A DNA stretch of 64,000 nucleotides. It comes from Osmia lignaria lignaria (Eukaryota > Arthropoda > Insecta > Hymenoptera > Megachilidae). Of this stretch, positions 38,350 to 51,225 are shown piece after piece (position 1 is the stretch's first letter; the number at the start of each line of letters is the position of its first letter). A program made the position numbers and the translations under genes. Location: the NCBI RefSeq assembly GCF_051020975.1, contig NW_027478166.1, positions 2,419,501 to 2,483,500 on the forward strand, written 5' to 3'. The notes under the pieces were generated by a model, which was not told the origin of the DNA, did no database searches, and saw only the letters and a list, made by a program, of their open reading frames with translations.

Positions 38350-38671
38350 TCAGATGCGTAGTTCTCGAGATATATCAAGATATTTAAAAGTTCCGAAGCG
38401 GCACCAACATAATAGAGATACAGAAACACCGTGGCCCCTTTCTTTGAGGTAACTCTGCACTATTGCGAGCTGCAAATGCCACTTCCAGCTTAGCTGTGCA
38501 GAAGAAGAACAACAAGAAGAAGAAATATCTCGAAATATGTCCCTCAGGCCCCTTCCCTTGAGATAAATCTGCAAATATCTCGGAAACGAAGCGAGCTACG
38601 GCAAAATGTTAAGAGACCTTTTTTGTAGAAAATTAGGATTCCTACTTTTTATGCTCTATGATATTTTTTGA
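38350..38671 (+). repeat. Hybrid monomer (single-monomer deletion, different breakpoint)
   Basis: The sequence leading in ('gagaattaagtttcc', 'gatcag') matches the lead-in to 39637. From 'gttctcgag' onward ('gaagcggcacc', 'gaggtaactc') it matches 39959. The crossover is between about 38320 and 38365, upstream of the one in 37063. Confidence 0.8.
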
Positions 38672-39315
38672 CCAGATGCGTAGTTCTCGAGATATATCAA
38701 GATATTTAAAAGTTCCGAAGCCCCACTAACATAATAGAGATACAGAAACACCGTGGCCCCTTTCTTTGAGATAACTCTGCACTATTGCGAGCTGCAAATG
38801 CCACTTCCAGCTTAGCTGTGCAGAGGAAGAACAACAAGAAGAAGAAGTATCTCGAAATATGTCCGTCAGGCCCGTTCCTTTGAGCTGAATCTGCAAATAT
38901 CTCGGAAACGAAGCGAGCTATGGCAAAATGTTAAGAGACGTTTTTTGTAGTGAATTATGTTTCCTACAATTTATGTTCTATGATATTTTTTGATCAGAAG
39001 CGTAGTTTTCGAGATATATCGAGATATTTAAAAGTTCCGAAGCCGCACCAACATAATAGAGATACAGAAACACCGTGGCTCCTTTCTTTGAGATAACTCT
39101 GCACTAGTACGAGCCGCAAATGCCACTTCCGGCTCAGCTGTGCAGAAGAAGAACAACAAGAAGAAGAAATATCTCGAAATATGTCCGTCAGGCCCCTTCC
39201 CTTGAGATAAATCTGCAAATATCTCGGAAACGAAGCGAGCTATGGCAAAATGTTAAGAGACCTTTTTTGTAGAGAATTATGTTTCCTACAATTTACGTTC
39301 TGTGATATTTTTTGA

Positions 39316-39636
39316 TCAGAAGCGTAGTTTTCGAGATATATCGAGATATTTAAAAGTTCCGAAGCCGCACCAACATAATAGAGATACAGAAACACCGTGG
39401 CCCCTTTCTTTGAGATAACTCTGCACTATTGCGACCTGCAAATGCCACTTCCAGCTTAGCTGTGCAGAAGAGGAACAACAAGAAGAAGAAATATTTCGGA
39501 ATATGTCGTCAGGCCCCTTCCCTTGAGCTAAATCTGCAAATATCTCGGAAACGATGCCAGCTATCGGAAAATGTTAAGAGACCTTTTTTGTAGAGAATTA
39601 AGTTTCCTACTTTTTATGTTCTATGATATTTTTTGA
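39316..39636 (+). repeat. 321-bp monomer, deletion type 1
   Basis: Same missing C (about 39507) and private variants as 36742-37062. It is the third and last copy of this monomer in the window. Confidence 0.93.
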
Positions 39637-40924
39637 TCAGATGCGTAGTTTTCGAGATATATCGAGATATTTAAGAGTTCCGAAGCCGCACCAACATAAT
39701 AGAGATACAGAAACATCGTGGCCCCTTTCTTTGGGATAACTCTGCACTATTGCGAGTTGGAAATGCCACTTCCAGTTTAGCTGTGCAGAAGAAGAACAAC
39801 AAGAAGAAGAAATATCTCGAAATATGTCCGTCATGACCCTTCCCTTGAGATAAATCTGCAAATATCTCGGAAACGAAGCGAGCTACGGCAAAATGTTAAG
39901 AGACCTTTTTTGTAGAAAATTAGGATTCCTACTTTTTATGTTCTATGATATTTTTTGAACAGATGCGTAGTTCTCGAGATATATCAAGATATTTAAAAGT
40001 TCCGAAGCGGCACCAACATAATAGAGATACAGAAACACCGTGGCCCCTTTCTTTGAGGTAACTCTGCACTATTGCGAGCTGCAAATGCCACTTCCAGCTT
40101 AGCTGTGCAGAAGAAGAACAACAAGAAGAAGAAATATCTCGAAATATGTCCCTCAGGCCCCTTCCCTTGAGATAAATCTGCAAATATCTCGGAAACGAAG
40201 CGAGCTACGGCAAAATGTTAAGAGACCTTTTTTGTAGAAAATTAGGATTCCTACTTTTTATGCTCTATGATATTTTTTGACCAGATGCGTAGTTCTCGAG
40301 ATATATCAAGATATTTAAAAGTTCCGAAGCCGCACTAACATAATAGAGATACAGAAACACCGTGGCCCCTTTCTTTGAGATAACTCTGCACTATTGCGAG
40401 CTGCAAATGCCACTTCCAGCTTAGCTGTGCAGAGGAAGAACAACAAGAAGAAGAAGTATCTCGAAATATGTCCGTCAGGCCCGTTCCTTTGAGCTGAATC
40501 TGCAAATATCTCGGAAACGAAGCGAGCTATGGCAAAATGTTAAGAGACGTTTTTTGTAGTGAATTATGTTTCCTACAATTTATGTTCTATGATATTTTTT
40601 GATCAGAAGCGTAGTTTTCGAGATATATCGAGATATTTAAAAGTTCCGAAGCCGCACCAACATAATAGAGATACAGAAACACCGTGGCTCCTTTCTTTGA
40701 GATAACTCTGCACTAGTACGAGCCGCAAATGCCACTTCCAGCTCAGCTGTGCAGAAGAAGAACAACAAGAAGAAGAAATATCTCGAAATATGTCCGTCAG
40801 GCCCCTTCCCTTGAGATAAATCTGCAAATATCTCGGAAACGAAGCGAGCTATGGCAAAATGTTAAGAGACCTTTTTTGTAGAGAATTAAGTTTCCTACTT
40901 TTTATGTTCTATGATATTTTTTGA
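39316..40924 (+). repeat. Five-monomer version of the same unit (1,609 bp)
   Basis: Order: a 321-bp monomer (39316); a 'taagagttccg/aacatcgtgg/gtcatgaccc' monomer (39637); a 'gaacagatgcg/gaagcggcacc/gaggtaactc' monomer (39959); a 'gaccagatgcg/gcactaacat' monomer (40281); and a J monomer (40603). It keeps both parental monomers that are merged into one hybrid in units 1 and 2. Monomers 39637-40602 also have close relatives at 45111-46076. Confidence 0.85.
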
Positions 40925-42856
40925 TCAGATGCGTAGTTCTCGAGATATATCAAGATATTTAAAAGTTCCGAAGCCGCACCAACATAATAGAGATACAGAA
41001 ACACCGTGGCCCCTTTCTTTGAGATAACTCTGCACGATTGCGAGCTGGAAATGCCACTTCCAGTTTAGCTGTGCAGAAGAAGAACAACAAGAAGAAGAAA
41101 TATCTCGAAATATGTCCATCAGGACCCTTCCCTTGAGATAAATCTGCAAATATCTCGGAAACGAAGCGAGCTATGGCAAAATGTTAAGAGACCTTTTTTG
41201 TAGAGAATTAAGTTTCCTACTTTTTATGTTCTATGATATTTTTTGATCAGATGCGTAGTTCTCGAGATATATCAAGATATTTAAAAGTTCCGAAGCCGCA
41301 CCAACATAATAGAGATACAGAAACACCGTGGCCCCTCTCTTTGAGATAACTCTGCACTATTGCGAGCTGCAAATGCCACTTCCAGCTTAGCTGTGCAGAA
41401 GAAGAACAACAAGAATAAGAAATATTTCGAAATATGTCCGTCAGGCCCCTTCCCTTGAGATAAATCTGCAAATATCTCGGAAACCAAGCGGGCTACGGCA
41501 AAATGATAAGAGACCTTTTTTGTAGAAAATTACGTTTCCTACTTTTTATGTTCTATGATATTTTTTGATCAGATGCGTAGTTCTCGAGATATATCAAGAT
41601 ATTTAAAAGTTCCGAAGCCGCACCAACATAATAGAGATACAGAAACACCGTGGCCCCTTTCTTTGAGATAACTCTGCACGATTGCGAGCAGGAAATGCCA
41701 CTTCCAGTTTAGCTGTGCAGAAGAAGAACAACAAGAAGAAGAAATATCTCGAAATATGTCCGTCGGGACCCTTCCCTTGAGATAAATCTGCAAATATCTC
41801 GGAAACGAAGCGAGCTATGGCAAAATGTTAAGAGACCTTTTTTGTAGAGAATTATGTTTCCTACTTTTTATGTTCTATGATATTTTTCGATCAGAGGCGT
41901 AGTTCTCGAGATATATCAAGATATTTAAAAGTTCCGAAGCCGCACCAACATAATAGAGATACAGAAACACCGTGGCCCCTTTCTTTGAGATAACTCTGCA
42001 CGATTGCGAGCTGGAAATGCCACTTCCAGTTTAGCTGTGCAGAAGAAGAACAACAAGAAGAAGAAATATCTCGAAATATGTCCATCAGGACCCTTCCCTT
42101 GAGATAAATCTGCAAATATCTCGGAAACGAAGCGAGCTATGGCAAAATGTTAAGAGACCTTTTTTGTAGAGAATTAAGTTTCCTACTTTTTATGTTCTAT
42201 GATATTTTTCGATCAGAGGCGTAGTTCTCGAGATATATCAAGATATTTAAAAGTTCCGAAGCCGCACCAACATAATAGAGATACAGAAACACCGTGGCCC
42301 CTTTCTTTGAGATAACTCTGCACGATTGCGAGCAGGAAATGCCACTTCCAGTTTAGCTGTGCAGAAGAAGAACAACAAGAAGAAGAAATATCTCGAAATA
42401 TGTCCGTCGGGACCCTTCCCTTGAGATAAATCTGCAAATATCTCGGAAACGAAGCGAGCTATGGCATAATGTTAAGAGACCTTTTTTGTAGAGAATTATG
42501 TTTCCTACTTTTTATGTTCTATGATATTTTTCGATCAGAGGCGTAGTTCTCGAGATATATCGAGATATTTAAAAGTTCCGAAGCCGCACCAACATAATAG
42601 AGATACGGAAACACCGTGACCCCTTTCTTTGGGTTAACTCTGCACTATTGCGAGCTGGAAATGCCACTTCCAGTTTAGCTGTGCAGAAGAAGAACAACAA
42701 GAAGAAGAAATATCTCGAAATATGTCCGTCAGGCCCCTTCCCTTGAGATAAATCTGCAAATATCTCGGAAACGAAGCGAGCTATGGCAAAATGTTAAGAG
42801 ACCTTTTTTGTAGAGAATTAAGTTTCCTACTTTTTATGTTCTATGATATTTTTCGA
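40925..42856 (+). repeat. Six mixed monomers between the two five-monomer blocks
   Basis: Monomers start at 40925 (E type), 41247 (L type, with 'aaaatgataagag'), 41569 and 42213 ('gagcaggaaatg' with 'gtccgtcggg'), 41891 (E type) and 42535. The last has 'gatacggaaacaccgtgacc' plus a 'tttgggttaac' variant that puts a stop into the minus-strand frame present in most other monomers. Confidence 0.8.
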
Positions 42857-44466
42857 TCAGAGGCGTAGTTCTCGAGATATATCAAGATATTTAAAAGTTG
42901 CGAAGCCGCACCAACATAATAGAGATACAGAAACACCGTGGCCCCTTTCTTTGAGATAACTCTGCACGATTGCGAGCTGGAAATGCCACTTCCAGTTTAG
43001 CTGTGCAGAAGAAGAACAACAAGAAGAAGAAATATCTCGAAATATGTCCATCAGGACCCTTCCCTTGAGATAAATCTGCAAATATCTCGGAAACGAAGCG
43101 AGCTACGGCAAAATGTTAAGCGACCTTTTTTGTAGAAAATTAGGTTTCCTACTTTTTATGTTCTATGATATTTTTTGATCAGATGCGTAGTTCTCGAGAT
43201 ATATCAAGATATTTAAAAGCTCCGAAGCTGCACCAACATAATAGAGGTACAGAAACACCGTGGCCCCTTTCTTTGAGATAACTCTGCACAATTGCGAGCT
43301 GCAAATGCCACTTCCAGCTTAGCTGTGCAGAAGAAGAACAACAAGAATAAGAAATATTTCGAAATATGTCCGTCAGGCCCCTTCCCTTGAGATAAATCTG
43401 CAAATATCTCGGAAACGAAGCGAGCTACGGCAAAATGTTAAGCGACCTTTTTTGTAGAAAATTAGGTTTCCTACTTTTTATGTTCTATGATATGTTTTGA
43501 TCAGATGCGTAGTTCTCGAGATATATCAAGATATTTAAAAGTTCCGAAGACGCACCAACATAATACAGATACAGAAACACCGTGGCCCCTTTCTTTGAGA
43601 TAACTCTGCACTATTGCGAGCTGCAAATGCCACTTCCAGCTTAGCTGTGCAGAAGAAGAACAACAAGAAGAAGAAATATCTGGAAATATGTCCGTCAGGC
43701 CCCTTCCCTTGAGATAAATCTGCAAATACCTCGGAAACCAAGCGAGCTATGGCAAGATGTTAAGAGACCTTATTTGTAGAGAATTAAGTTTCCTACTTTT
43801 TATGTTCTACGATATTTTTTGATCAGATGCGTAGTTCTCGAGATATATCAAGATATTTAAAAGTTCCGAAGCGGCACCAACATAATAGAGATACAGAAAC
43901 ACCGTGGCCCCTTTCTTTGAGGTAACTCTGCACTATTGCGAGCTGCAAATGCCACTTCCAGCTTAGCTGTGCAGAAGAAGAACAACAAGAAGAAGAAATA
44001 TCTCGAAATATGTCCCTCAGGCCCCTTCCCTTGAGATAAATCTGCAAATATCTCGGAAACCAAGCGAGCTATGGCAAAATGTTAAGAGACCTTATTTGTA
44101 GAGAATTAAGTTTCCTACTTTTTATGTTCTACGATATTTTTTGATCAGATGCGTAGTTCTCGAGATATATCAAGATACTTAAAAGTTCCGAAGCCGCACC
44201 AACATAATAGAGATACAGAAACACCGTGGCCCCTTTCTTTGAGATAACTCTGCACTATTGCGAGCTGCAAATGCCACTTCCAGCTTAGCTGTGCAGAAGA
44301 AGAACAACAAGAACAAGAAATATCTCGAAATATGTCCGTCAGGCCCCTTCCCTTGAGATAAATCTGCAAATATCTCGGAAACGAAGCGAGCTATGGCAAA
44401 ATGTTAAGAGACCTTTTTTGTAGAGAATTATGTTTCCTACAATTTACGTTCTGTGATATTTTTTGA
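42857..44466 (+). repeat. Five-monomer block, copy 2
   Basis: Matches 35132-36741 in order and private variants. It differs at a few sites, for example 'aaagttgcgaag' near 42896 and 'gcacaattgcg' near 43287. The match continues into the left half of 44467, which shares 'tttacgttctgtgatattt' upstream with 36742, then stops. Confidence 0.88.
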
Positions 44467-46398
44467 TCAGAAGCGTAGTTTTCGAGATATATCGAGATAT
44501 TTAAAAGTTCCGAAGCCGCACCAACATAATAGAGATACAGAAACACCGTGGCCCCTTTCTTTGAGATAACTCTGCACAATTGCGAGCTGCAAATGCCACT
44601 TCCAGCTTAGCTGTGCAGAAGAAGAACAACAAGAAGAAGAAATATCTCGAAATATGTCCGTCAGGCCCCTTCCCTTGAGATAAATCGGCAAGTATCTCGG
44701 AAACGAAGCGAGCTATGGCAAAATGTTAAGAGACCTTTTTTGTAGACAATTATGTTTCCTACAATTTATGTTCTATGATATTTTTTGATCAGATGCGTAG
44801 TTCTCGAGATATATCAAGATATTTAAAAGTTCCGAAGCCGCACCAACATAATAGAGATACAGAAACACCGTGGCCCCTTTCTTTGAGATAACTCTGCACT
44901 ATTGCGAGCTGGAAATGCCACTTCCAGTTTAGCTGTGCAGAAGAAGAACAACAAGAAGAAGAAATATCTCGAAATATGTCCGTTAGGCCCCTTCCCTTGA
45001 GATAAATCTGCAAATATCTCGGAAACGAAGCGAGCTATCGGAAAATGTTAAGAGACCTTTTTTGTAGAGAATTAAGTTTCCTACTTTTTATGTTCTATGA
45101 TATTTTTTGATCAGATGCGTAGTTTTCGAGATATATCGAGATATTTAAGAGTTCCGAAGCCGCACCAACATAATAGAGATACAGAAACATCGTGGCCCCT
45201 TTCTTTGGGATAACTCTGCACTATTGCGAGTTGGAAATGCCACTTCCAGTTTAGCTGTGCAGAAGAAGAACAACAAGAAGAAGAAATATCTCGAAATATG
45301 TCCGTCAGGACCCTTCCCTTGAGATAAATCTGCAAATATCTCGGAAACGAAGCGAGCTACGGCAAAATGTTAAGAGACCTTTTTTGTAGAAAATTAGGAT
45401 TCCTACTTTTTATGTTCTATGATATTTTTTGAACAGATGCGTAGTTCTCGAGATATATCAAGATATTTAAAAGTTCCGAAGCGGCACCAACATAATAGAG
45501 ATACAGAAACACCGTGGCCCCTTTCTTTGAGGTAACTCTGCACTATTGCGAGCTGCAAATGCCACTTCCAGCTTAGCTGTGCAGAAGAAGAACAACAAGA
45601 AGAAGAAATATCTCGAAATATGTCCCTCAGGCCCCTTCCCTTGAGATAAATCTGCAAATATCTCGGAAACGAAGCGAGCTACGGCAAAATGTTAAGAGAC
45701 CTTTTTTGTAGAAAATTAGGATTCCTACTTTTTATGCTCTATGATATTTTTTGACCAGATGCGTAGTTCTCGAGATATATCAAGATATTTAAAAGTTCCG
45801 AAGCCGCACTAACATAATAGAGATACAGAAACACCGTGGCCCCTTTCTTTGAGATAACTCTGCACTATTGCGCGCTGCAAATGCCACTTCCAGCTTAGCT
45901 GTGCAGAAGAAGAACAACAAGGAGAAGAAATATCTCGAAATATGTCCGTCAGGCCCCTTCCCTTGAGATAAATCTGCAAATATCTCGGAAACGAAGCGAG
46001 CTATGGCAAAATGTTAAGAGACCTTTTTTGTAGAGAATTAAGTTTCTTACTTTTTATCTTTTATGATATTTTCTGATCAGATTCGTAGTTCTCGAGATAT
46101 ATCAAGATATTTAAAAGTTCCGAAGCCGCACCAACATAATAGAGATACAGAAACACCGTGGCCCCTCTCTTTGAGATAACTCTGCACAATTGCGAGCTGC
46201 AAATGCCACTTCCAGCTTAGCTGTGCAGAAGAAGAACAACAAGAAGAAGAAATATCTCGAAATATGTCCGTCAGGCCCCTTCCCTTGAGATAAATCGGCA
46301 AGTATCTCGGAAACGAAGCGAGCTATGGCAAAATGTTAAGAGACCTTTTTTGTAGACAATTATGTTTCCTACAATTTATGTTCTATGATATTTTTTGA

Positions 46399-46719
46399 TC
46401 AGATGCGTAGTTCTCGAGATATATCAAGATATTTAAAAGTTCCGAAGCCGCACCAACATAATAGAGATACAGAAACACCGTGGCCCCTTTCTTTGAGATA
46501 ACTCTGCACTATTGCGAGCTGGAAATGCCACTTCCAGTTTAGCTGTGCAGAAGAAGAACAACAAGAAGAAGAAATATCTCGAAATATGTCCGTTAGGCCC
46601 CTTCCCTTGAGATAAATCTGCAAATATCTCGGAAACGAAGCGAGCTATGGCAAAATGTTAACAGACTTTTTTGTAGAGAATTAAGTTTCCTACTTTTTAT
46701 GTTCTATGGTATTTTTTGA
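46399..46719 (+). repeat. 321-bp monomer, deletion type 2
   Basis: One C is missing before the T run ('acagacttttttg' at about 46666, normally 'gagaccttttttg'), linked to a G-to-C change giving 'ttaacagac'. Confidence 0.92.
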
Positions 46720-47040
46720 TCAGATGCGTAGTTCTCGAGATATATCAAGATATTTAAAAGTTCCGAAGCCGCACCAACATAATAGAGATACAGAAACACC
46801 GTGGCCCCTCTCTTTGAGATAACTCTGCACTATTGCGAGCTGGAAATGCCACTTCCAGTTTAGCTGTGCAGAAGAAGAACAACAAGAAGAAGAAATATCT
46901 CGAAATATGTCCGTTAGGCCCCTTCCCTTGAGATAAATCTGCAAATATCTCGGAAACGAAGCGAGGTATGGCAAAATGTTAACAGACTTTTTTGTAGAGA
47001 ATTAAGTTTCCTACTTTCTATGTTCTATGATATTTTTTGA
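46720..47040 (+). repeat. 321-bp monomer, deletion type 2
   Basis: Same 'acagacttttttg' deletion (about 46987), plus 'gcgaggtatgg' near 46964 and 'ctttctatg' near 47016. Confidence 0.92.
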
Positions 47041-47684
47041 TCAGACGCGTAGTTCTCGAGATATATCAAGATATTTAAAAGTTCCGAAGCGGCACCAACA
47101 TAATAGAGATACAGAAACACCGTGGCCCCTTTCTTTGAGATAACTCTGCACTATTGCGAGCTGCAAATGCCACTTCCAGCTTTGCTGTGCAGAAGAAGAA
47201 CAACAAGAAGAAGAAATATCACGAAATATGTCCGTTAGGCCCCTTCCCTTGAGATAAATCTGCAAATATCTCGGAAACGAAGCGAGCTATCGCAAAATGT
47301 TAAGAGACCTTTTTTGTAGCGAATTAAGTTTCCTACTTTTTATGTTCTATGATATTTTTTGATCAGACGCGTAGTTCTCGAGATATATCAAGATATTTAA
47401 AAGTTCCGAAGCCGCACCAACATAATAGAGATACAGAAACACCGTGGCTCCTTTCTTTGAGATAACTCTGCACTATTGCGACCTGGAAATGCCACTTCCA
47501 GTTTAGCTGTGCAGAAGAAGAACAACACGAAGAAGAAATATCTCGAAATATGTCCGTTAGGCCCCTTCCCTTGAGATAAATCTGCAAATATCTCGGAAAC
47601 GAAGCGAGCTATGGCAAAATGTTAAGAGACCTTTTTTGGAGAGAATTAAGTTTCCTACTTTTTATGTTCTATGATATTTTTTGA

Positions 47685-50600
47685 TCAGATGCGTAGTTCT
47701 CGAGATATATCAAGATATTTAAAAGTTCCGAAGCCGCACCAACATAATAGAGATACAGAAACACCGTGGCCCCTTTCTTTGAGATAACTCTGCACTATTG
47801 CGAGCTGCAAATGCCACTTCCAGCTTAGCTGTGCAGAAGAAGAACAACAAGAAGAAGAAATATCACGAAATATGTCCGTTAGGCCCCTTCCCTTGAGATA
47901 AATCTGCAAATATCTCGGAAACGAAGCGAGCTATGGCAAAATGTTAAGAGACCTTTTTTGTAGCGAATTAAGTTTCCTACTTTTTATGTTCTATGATATT
48001 TTTTGATCAGACGCGTAGTTCTCGAGATATATCAAGATATTTAAAAGTTCCGAAGCCGCACCAACATAATAGAGATACTGAAACACCGTGGCCCCTTTCT
48101 TTGAGATAACTCTGCACTATTGCGAGCTGCAAATGCCACTTCCAGCTTAGCTGTGCAGAAGAAGAACAACAAGAAGAAGAAATATCTCGAAATATGTCCG
48201 TCAGGCCCCTTCCCTTGAGATAAATCTGCAAATATCTCGGAAACGAAGCGAGCTATGGCAAAATGTTAACAGACTTTTTTGTAGAGAATTAAGTTTCCTA
48301 CTTTTTATGTTCTATGATATTTTTTGATCAGACGCGTAGTTCTCGAGATATATCAAGATATTTAAAAGTTCCGAAGCCGCACCAACATAATAGAGATACA
48401 GAAACACCGTGGCCCCTTTCTTTGAGATAACTCTGCACTAGTGCGAGCCGCAAATGCCACTTCCAGCTTAGCTGTGCAGAAGAAGAGCAACAAGAAGAAG
48501 AAATATCTCGAAATATGTCCGTCAGGCCCCTTACCTTGAGATAAATCTGCAAATGTCTCGGAAACGAAGCGAGCTATGGCAAAATGTTAAGAGACCTTTT
48601 TTGTAGAGAATTACGTTTCCTACTTTTTATCTTCTATGATATTTTCTGATCAGATGCGTAGTTCTCGAGATATATCAAGATATTTAAAAGTTCCGAAGCC
48701 GCACCAACATAATAGAGATACAGAAACACCGTGGCCCCTTTCGTTGAGATAACTCTGCACTATTGCGAGCCGCAAATGCCACTTCCAGCTTAGCTGTGCA
48801 GAAGAAGAACAACAAGAAGAAGAAATATCTCGAAATATGTCCGTCAGGCCCCTTCCCTTGAGATAAATCTGCGAATATCTCGGAAACGAAGCGAGCTATG
48901 GCAAAATGTTAAGAGACCTTTTTTGTAGAGAATTAAGTTTCCTACTTTTTATGTTCTATGATATTTTTTGATCAGATGCGTAGTTCTCGAGATATATCAA
49001 GATATTCAAAAGTTCCGAAGCCGCACCAACATAATAGAGATACAGAAACACCGTGGCCCCTTTCTTTGAGATAACTCTGCACTATTGCGAGCTGCAAATG
49101 CCACTTCCAGCTTAGCTGTGCAGAGGAAGAACAACAAGAAGAAGAAATATCTCGAAATATGTCCGTCAGGCCAGTTCCTTTGAGCTGAATCTGCAAATAT
49201 CTCGGAAACGAAGCGAGCTATGGCAAAATGTTAAGAGACCTTTTTTGTAGCGAATTAAGTTTCCTACTTTTTATGTTCAATGATATTTTTTGATCAGATG
49301 CGTAGTTCTCGAGATATATCAAGATATTTAAAAGTTCCGAAGCCGCACCAACATAATAGAGATACAGAAACACCGTGGCCCCTTTCTTTCAGATAGCTAT
49401 GCACTATTGCGAGCTGCAAATGCCTCTTCCAGCTTAGCTGTGCAGAAGAAGAACAACAAGAAGAAGAAATATCTCGAAATATGTCCGTCAGGCCCCTTCC
49501 CTTGAGATAAATCTGCAAATGTCTCGGAAACGAAGCGAGCTATGGCAAAATGTTAAGAGACCTTTTTTGTAGAGAATTACGTTTCCTACTTTTTATCTTC
49601 TATGATATTTTCTGATCAGATGCGTAGTTCTCGAGATATATCAAGATATTTAAAAGTTCCGAAGCCGCACCAACATAATAGAGATACAGAAACACCGTGG
49701 CCCCTTTCGTTGAGATAACTCTGCACTATTGCGAGCCGCAAATGCCACTTCCAGCTTAGCTGTGCAGAAGAAGAACAACAAGAAGAAGAAATATCTCGAA
49801 ATATGTCCGTCAGGCCCCTTCCCTTGAGATAAATCTGCAAATATCTCGGAAACGAAGCGAGCTATGGCAAAATGTTAAGAGACCTTTTTTGTAGAGAATT
49901 AAGTTTCCTACTTTTTATGTTCTATGATATTTTTTGATCAGATGCGTAGTTCTCGAGATATATCAAGATATTCAAAAGTTCCGAAGCCGCACCAACATAA
50001 TAGAGATACAGAAACACCGTGGCCCCTTTCTTTGAGATAACTCTGCACTATTGCGAGCTGCAAATGCCACTTCCAGCTTAGCTGTGCAGAGGAAGAACAA
50101 CAAGAAGAAGAAATATCTCGAAATATGTCCGTCAGGCCAGTTCCTTTGAGCTGAATCTGCAAATATCTCGGAAACGAAGCGAGCTATGGCAAAATGTTAA
50201 GAGACCTTTTTTGTAGCGAATTAAGTTTCCTACTTTTTATGTTCAATGATATTTTTTGATCAGATGCGTAGTTCTCGAGATATATCAAGATATTTAAAAG
50301 TTCCGAAGCCGCACCAACATAATAGAGATACAGAAACACCGTGGCCCCTTTCTTTCAGATAGCTATGCACTATTGCGAGCTGCAAATGCCTCTTCCAGCT
50401 TAGCTGTGCAGAAGAAGAACAACAAGAAGAAGAAATATCTCGAAATATGTCCGTCAGGCCCCTTCCCTTGAGATAAATCTGCAAATATCTCGGAAACGAA
50501 GAGAGCTATGGCAAAATGTTAAGAGACCTTTTTTGTAGAGAATTAGGTTTCCTACTTTTTATGTTCTATGATATTTTTTGATCAGATGCGTAGTTCTCGA

Positions 50601-50903
50601 GATATATCAAGATATTTAAAAGTTCCGAAGCCGCACCAACATAATAGAGATACAGAAACACCGTGGCCCCTTTCGTTGAGATAACTCTGCACTAGTGCGA
50701 GCCGCAAATGCCACTTCCAGCTTAGCTGTGCAGAAGAAGAACAACAAGAAGAAGAAATATCTCGAAATATGTCCGTCAGGCCCCTTCCCTTGAGATAAAT
50801 CTGCAAATATCTCGGAAACGAAGCGAGCTATGGCAAAATGTTAAGAGACCTTTTTTGTAGAGAATTAAGTTTCCTACTTTGTATGTTCTATGATATTTTT
50901 TGA
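47685..50903 (+). repeat. 10-monomer higher-order repeat, copy 1 (3,219 bp)
   Basis: Ten monomers recur 3,219 bp later in the same order, including the 321-bp monomer at 48007 (matching 51226). Private shared variants include 'atactgaaac' near 48076, 'agaagagcaac' near 48482, 'ccttaccttgag' near 48530, 'ctgcgaatatc' near 48870 and 'atgttcaatgat' near 49274. The true left breakpoint lies inside monomer 47685, after about 47790, because its left part does not match 50904. Two three-monomer R-Q-S modules are nested inside, starting 48650 and 49616. Confidence 0.9.
48007..48327 (+). repeat. 321-bp monomer, deletion type 2
   Basis: Same 'acagacttttttg' deletion (about 48274), with 'gatcagacgcg' and 'atactgaaac'. 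It is part of the first 10-monomer unit. Confidence 0.92.
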
Positions 50904-51225
50904 TCAGACGCGTAGTTCTCGAGATATATCAAGATATTTAAAAGTTCCGAAGCCGCACCAACATAATAGAGATACAGAAACACCGTGGCCCCTTTCTTTA
51001 AAATATCTCTGCACTATTGCGAGCTGCAAATGCCACTTCCAGCTTAGCTGTGCAGAAGAAGATCAACAAGAAGAAGAAATATCACGAAATATGTCCGTTA
51101 GGCCCCTTCCCTTGAGATAAATCTGCAAATATCTCGGAAACGAAGCGAGCTATGGCAAAATGTTAAGAGACCTTTTTTGTAGCGAATTAAGTTTCCTACT
51201 TTTTATGTTCTATGATATTTTTTGA
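50904..51225 (+). repeat. Junction monomer of the 10-monomer duplication
   Basis: The left part is of type 54123 ('gatcagacgcg', 'tttaaaatatctctg'). The right part is of type 47685 ('atatcacgaaat', 'ccgttagg', 'tagcgaattaag'). It also has a private 'gaagatcaac' change. This is the expected product of a crossover between two offset arrays. Confidence 0.85.

Larger units (their letters stand above)
38029..39315 (+). repeat. Four-monomer repeat unit 2 (1,287 bp)
   Basis: Same order as 36742-38028: a 321-bp monomer, a 'gaggtaactc/gtccctcagg' monomer at 38350, a 'gaccagatgcg' monomer at 38672 and a J monomer with 'cttccggctcagc' at 38994. The second monomer joins its two parental types at a different point from unit 1, so the two deletions have different breakpoints. 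Confidence 0.88.
44467..47684 (+). repeat. Mixed zone with five-monomer spacing (10 monomers)
   Basis: Monomers 44467 and 44789 recur five units later at 46077 and 46399, sharing 'aaatcggcaagtatctcgg' and 'tagacaattatg'. Two consecutive 321-bp monomers (46399 and 46720) carry 'ttaacagac' with one C missing before the T run. Rare variants near 46057 ('tatcttttatgatattttct') and 47528 ('acacgaagaag') are confined to this zone. Confidence 0.8.

Noticed and set aside
35810..44579. Additional 62- to 68-codon minus-strand frames (35810, 36132, 41281, 43535, 43857 and 44391)
   Set aside because: They open on TTG created by single changes such as 'ggaaaccaagc' or 'gcacaattgc', overlap the 74-codon frame in another phase and have no independent support.
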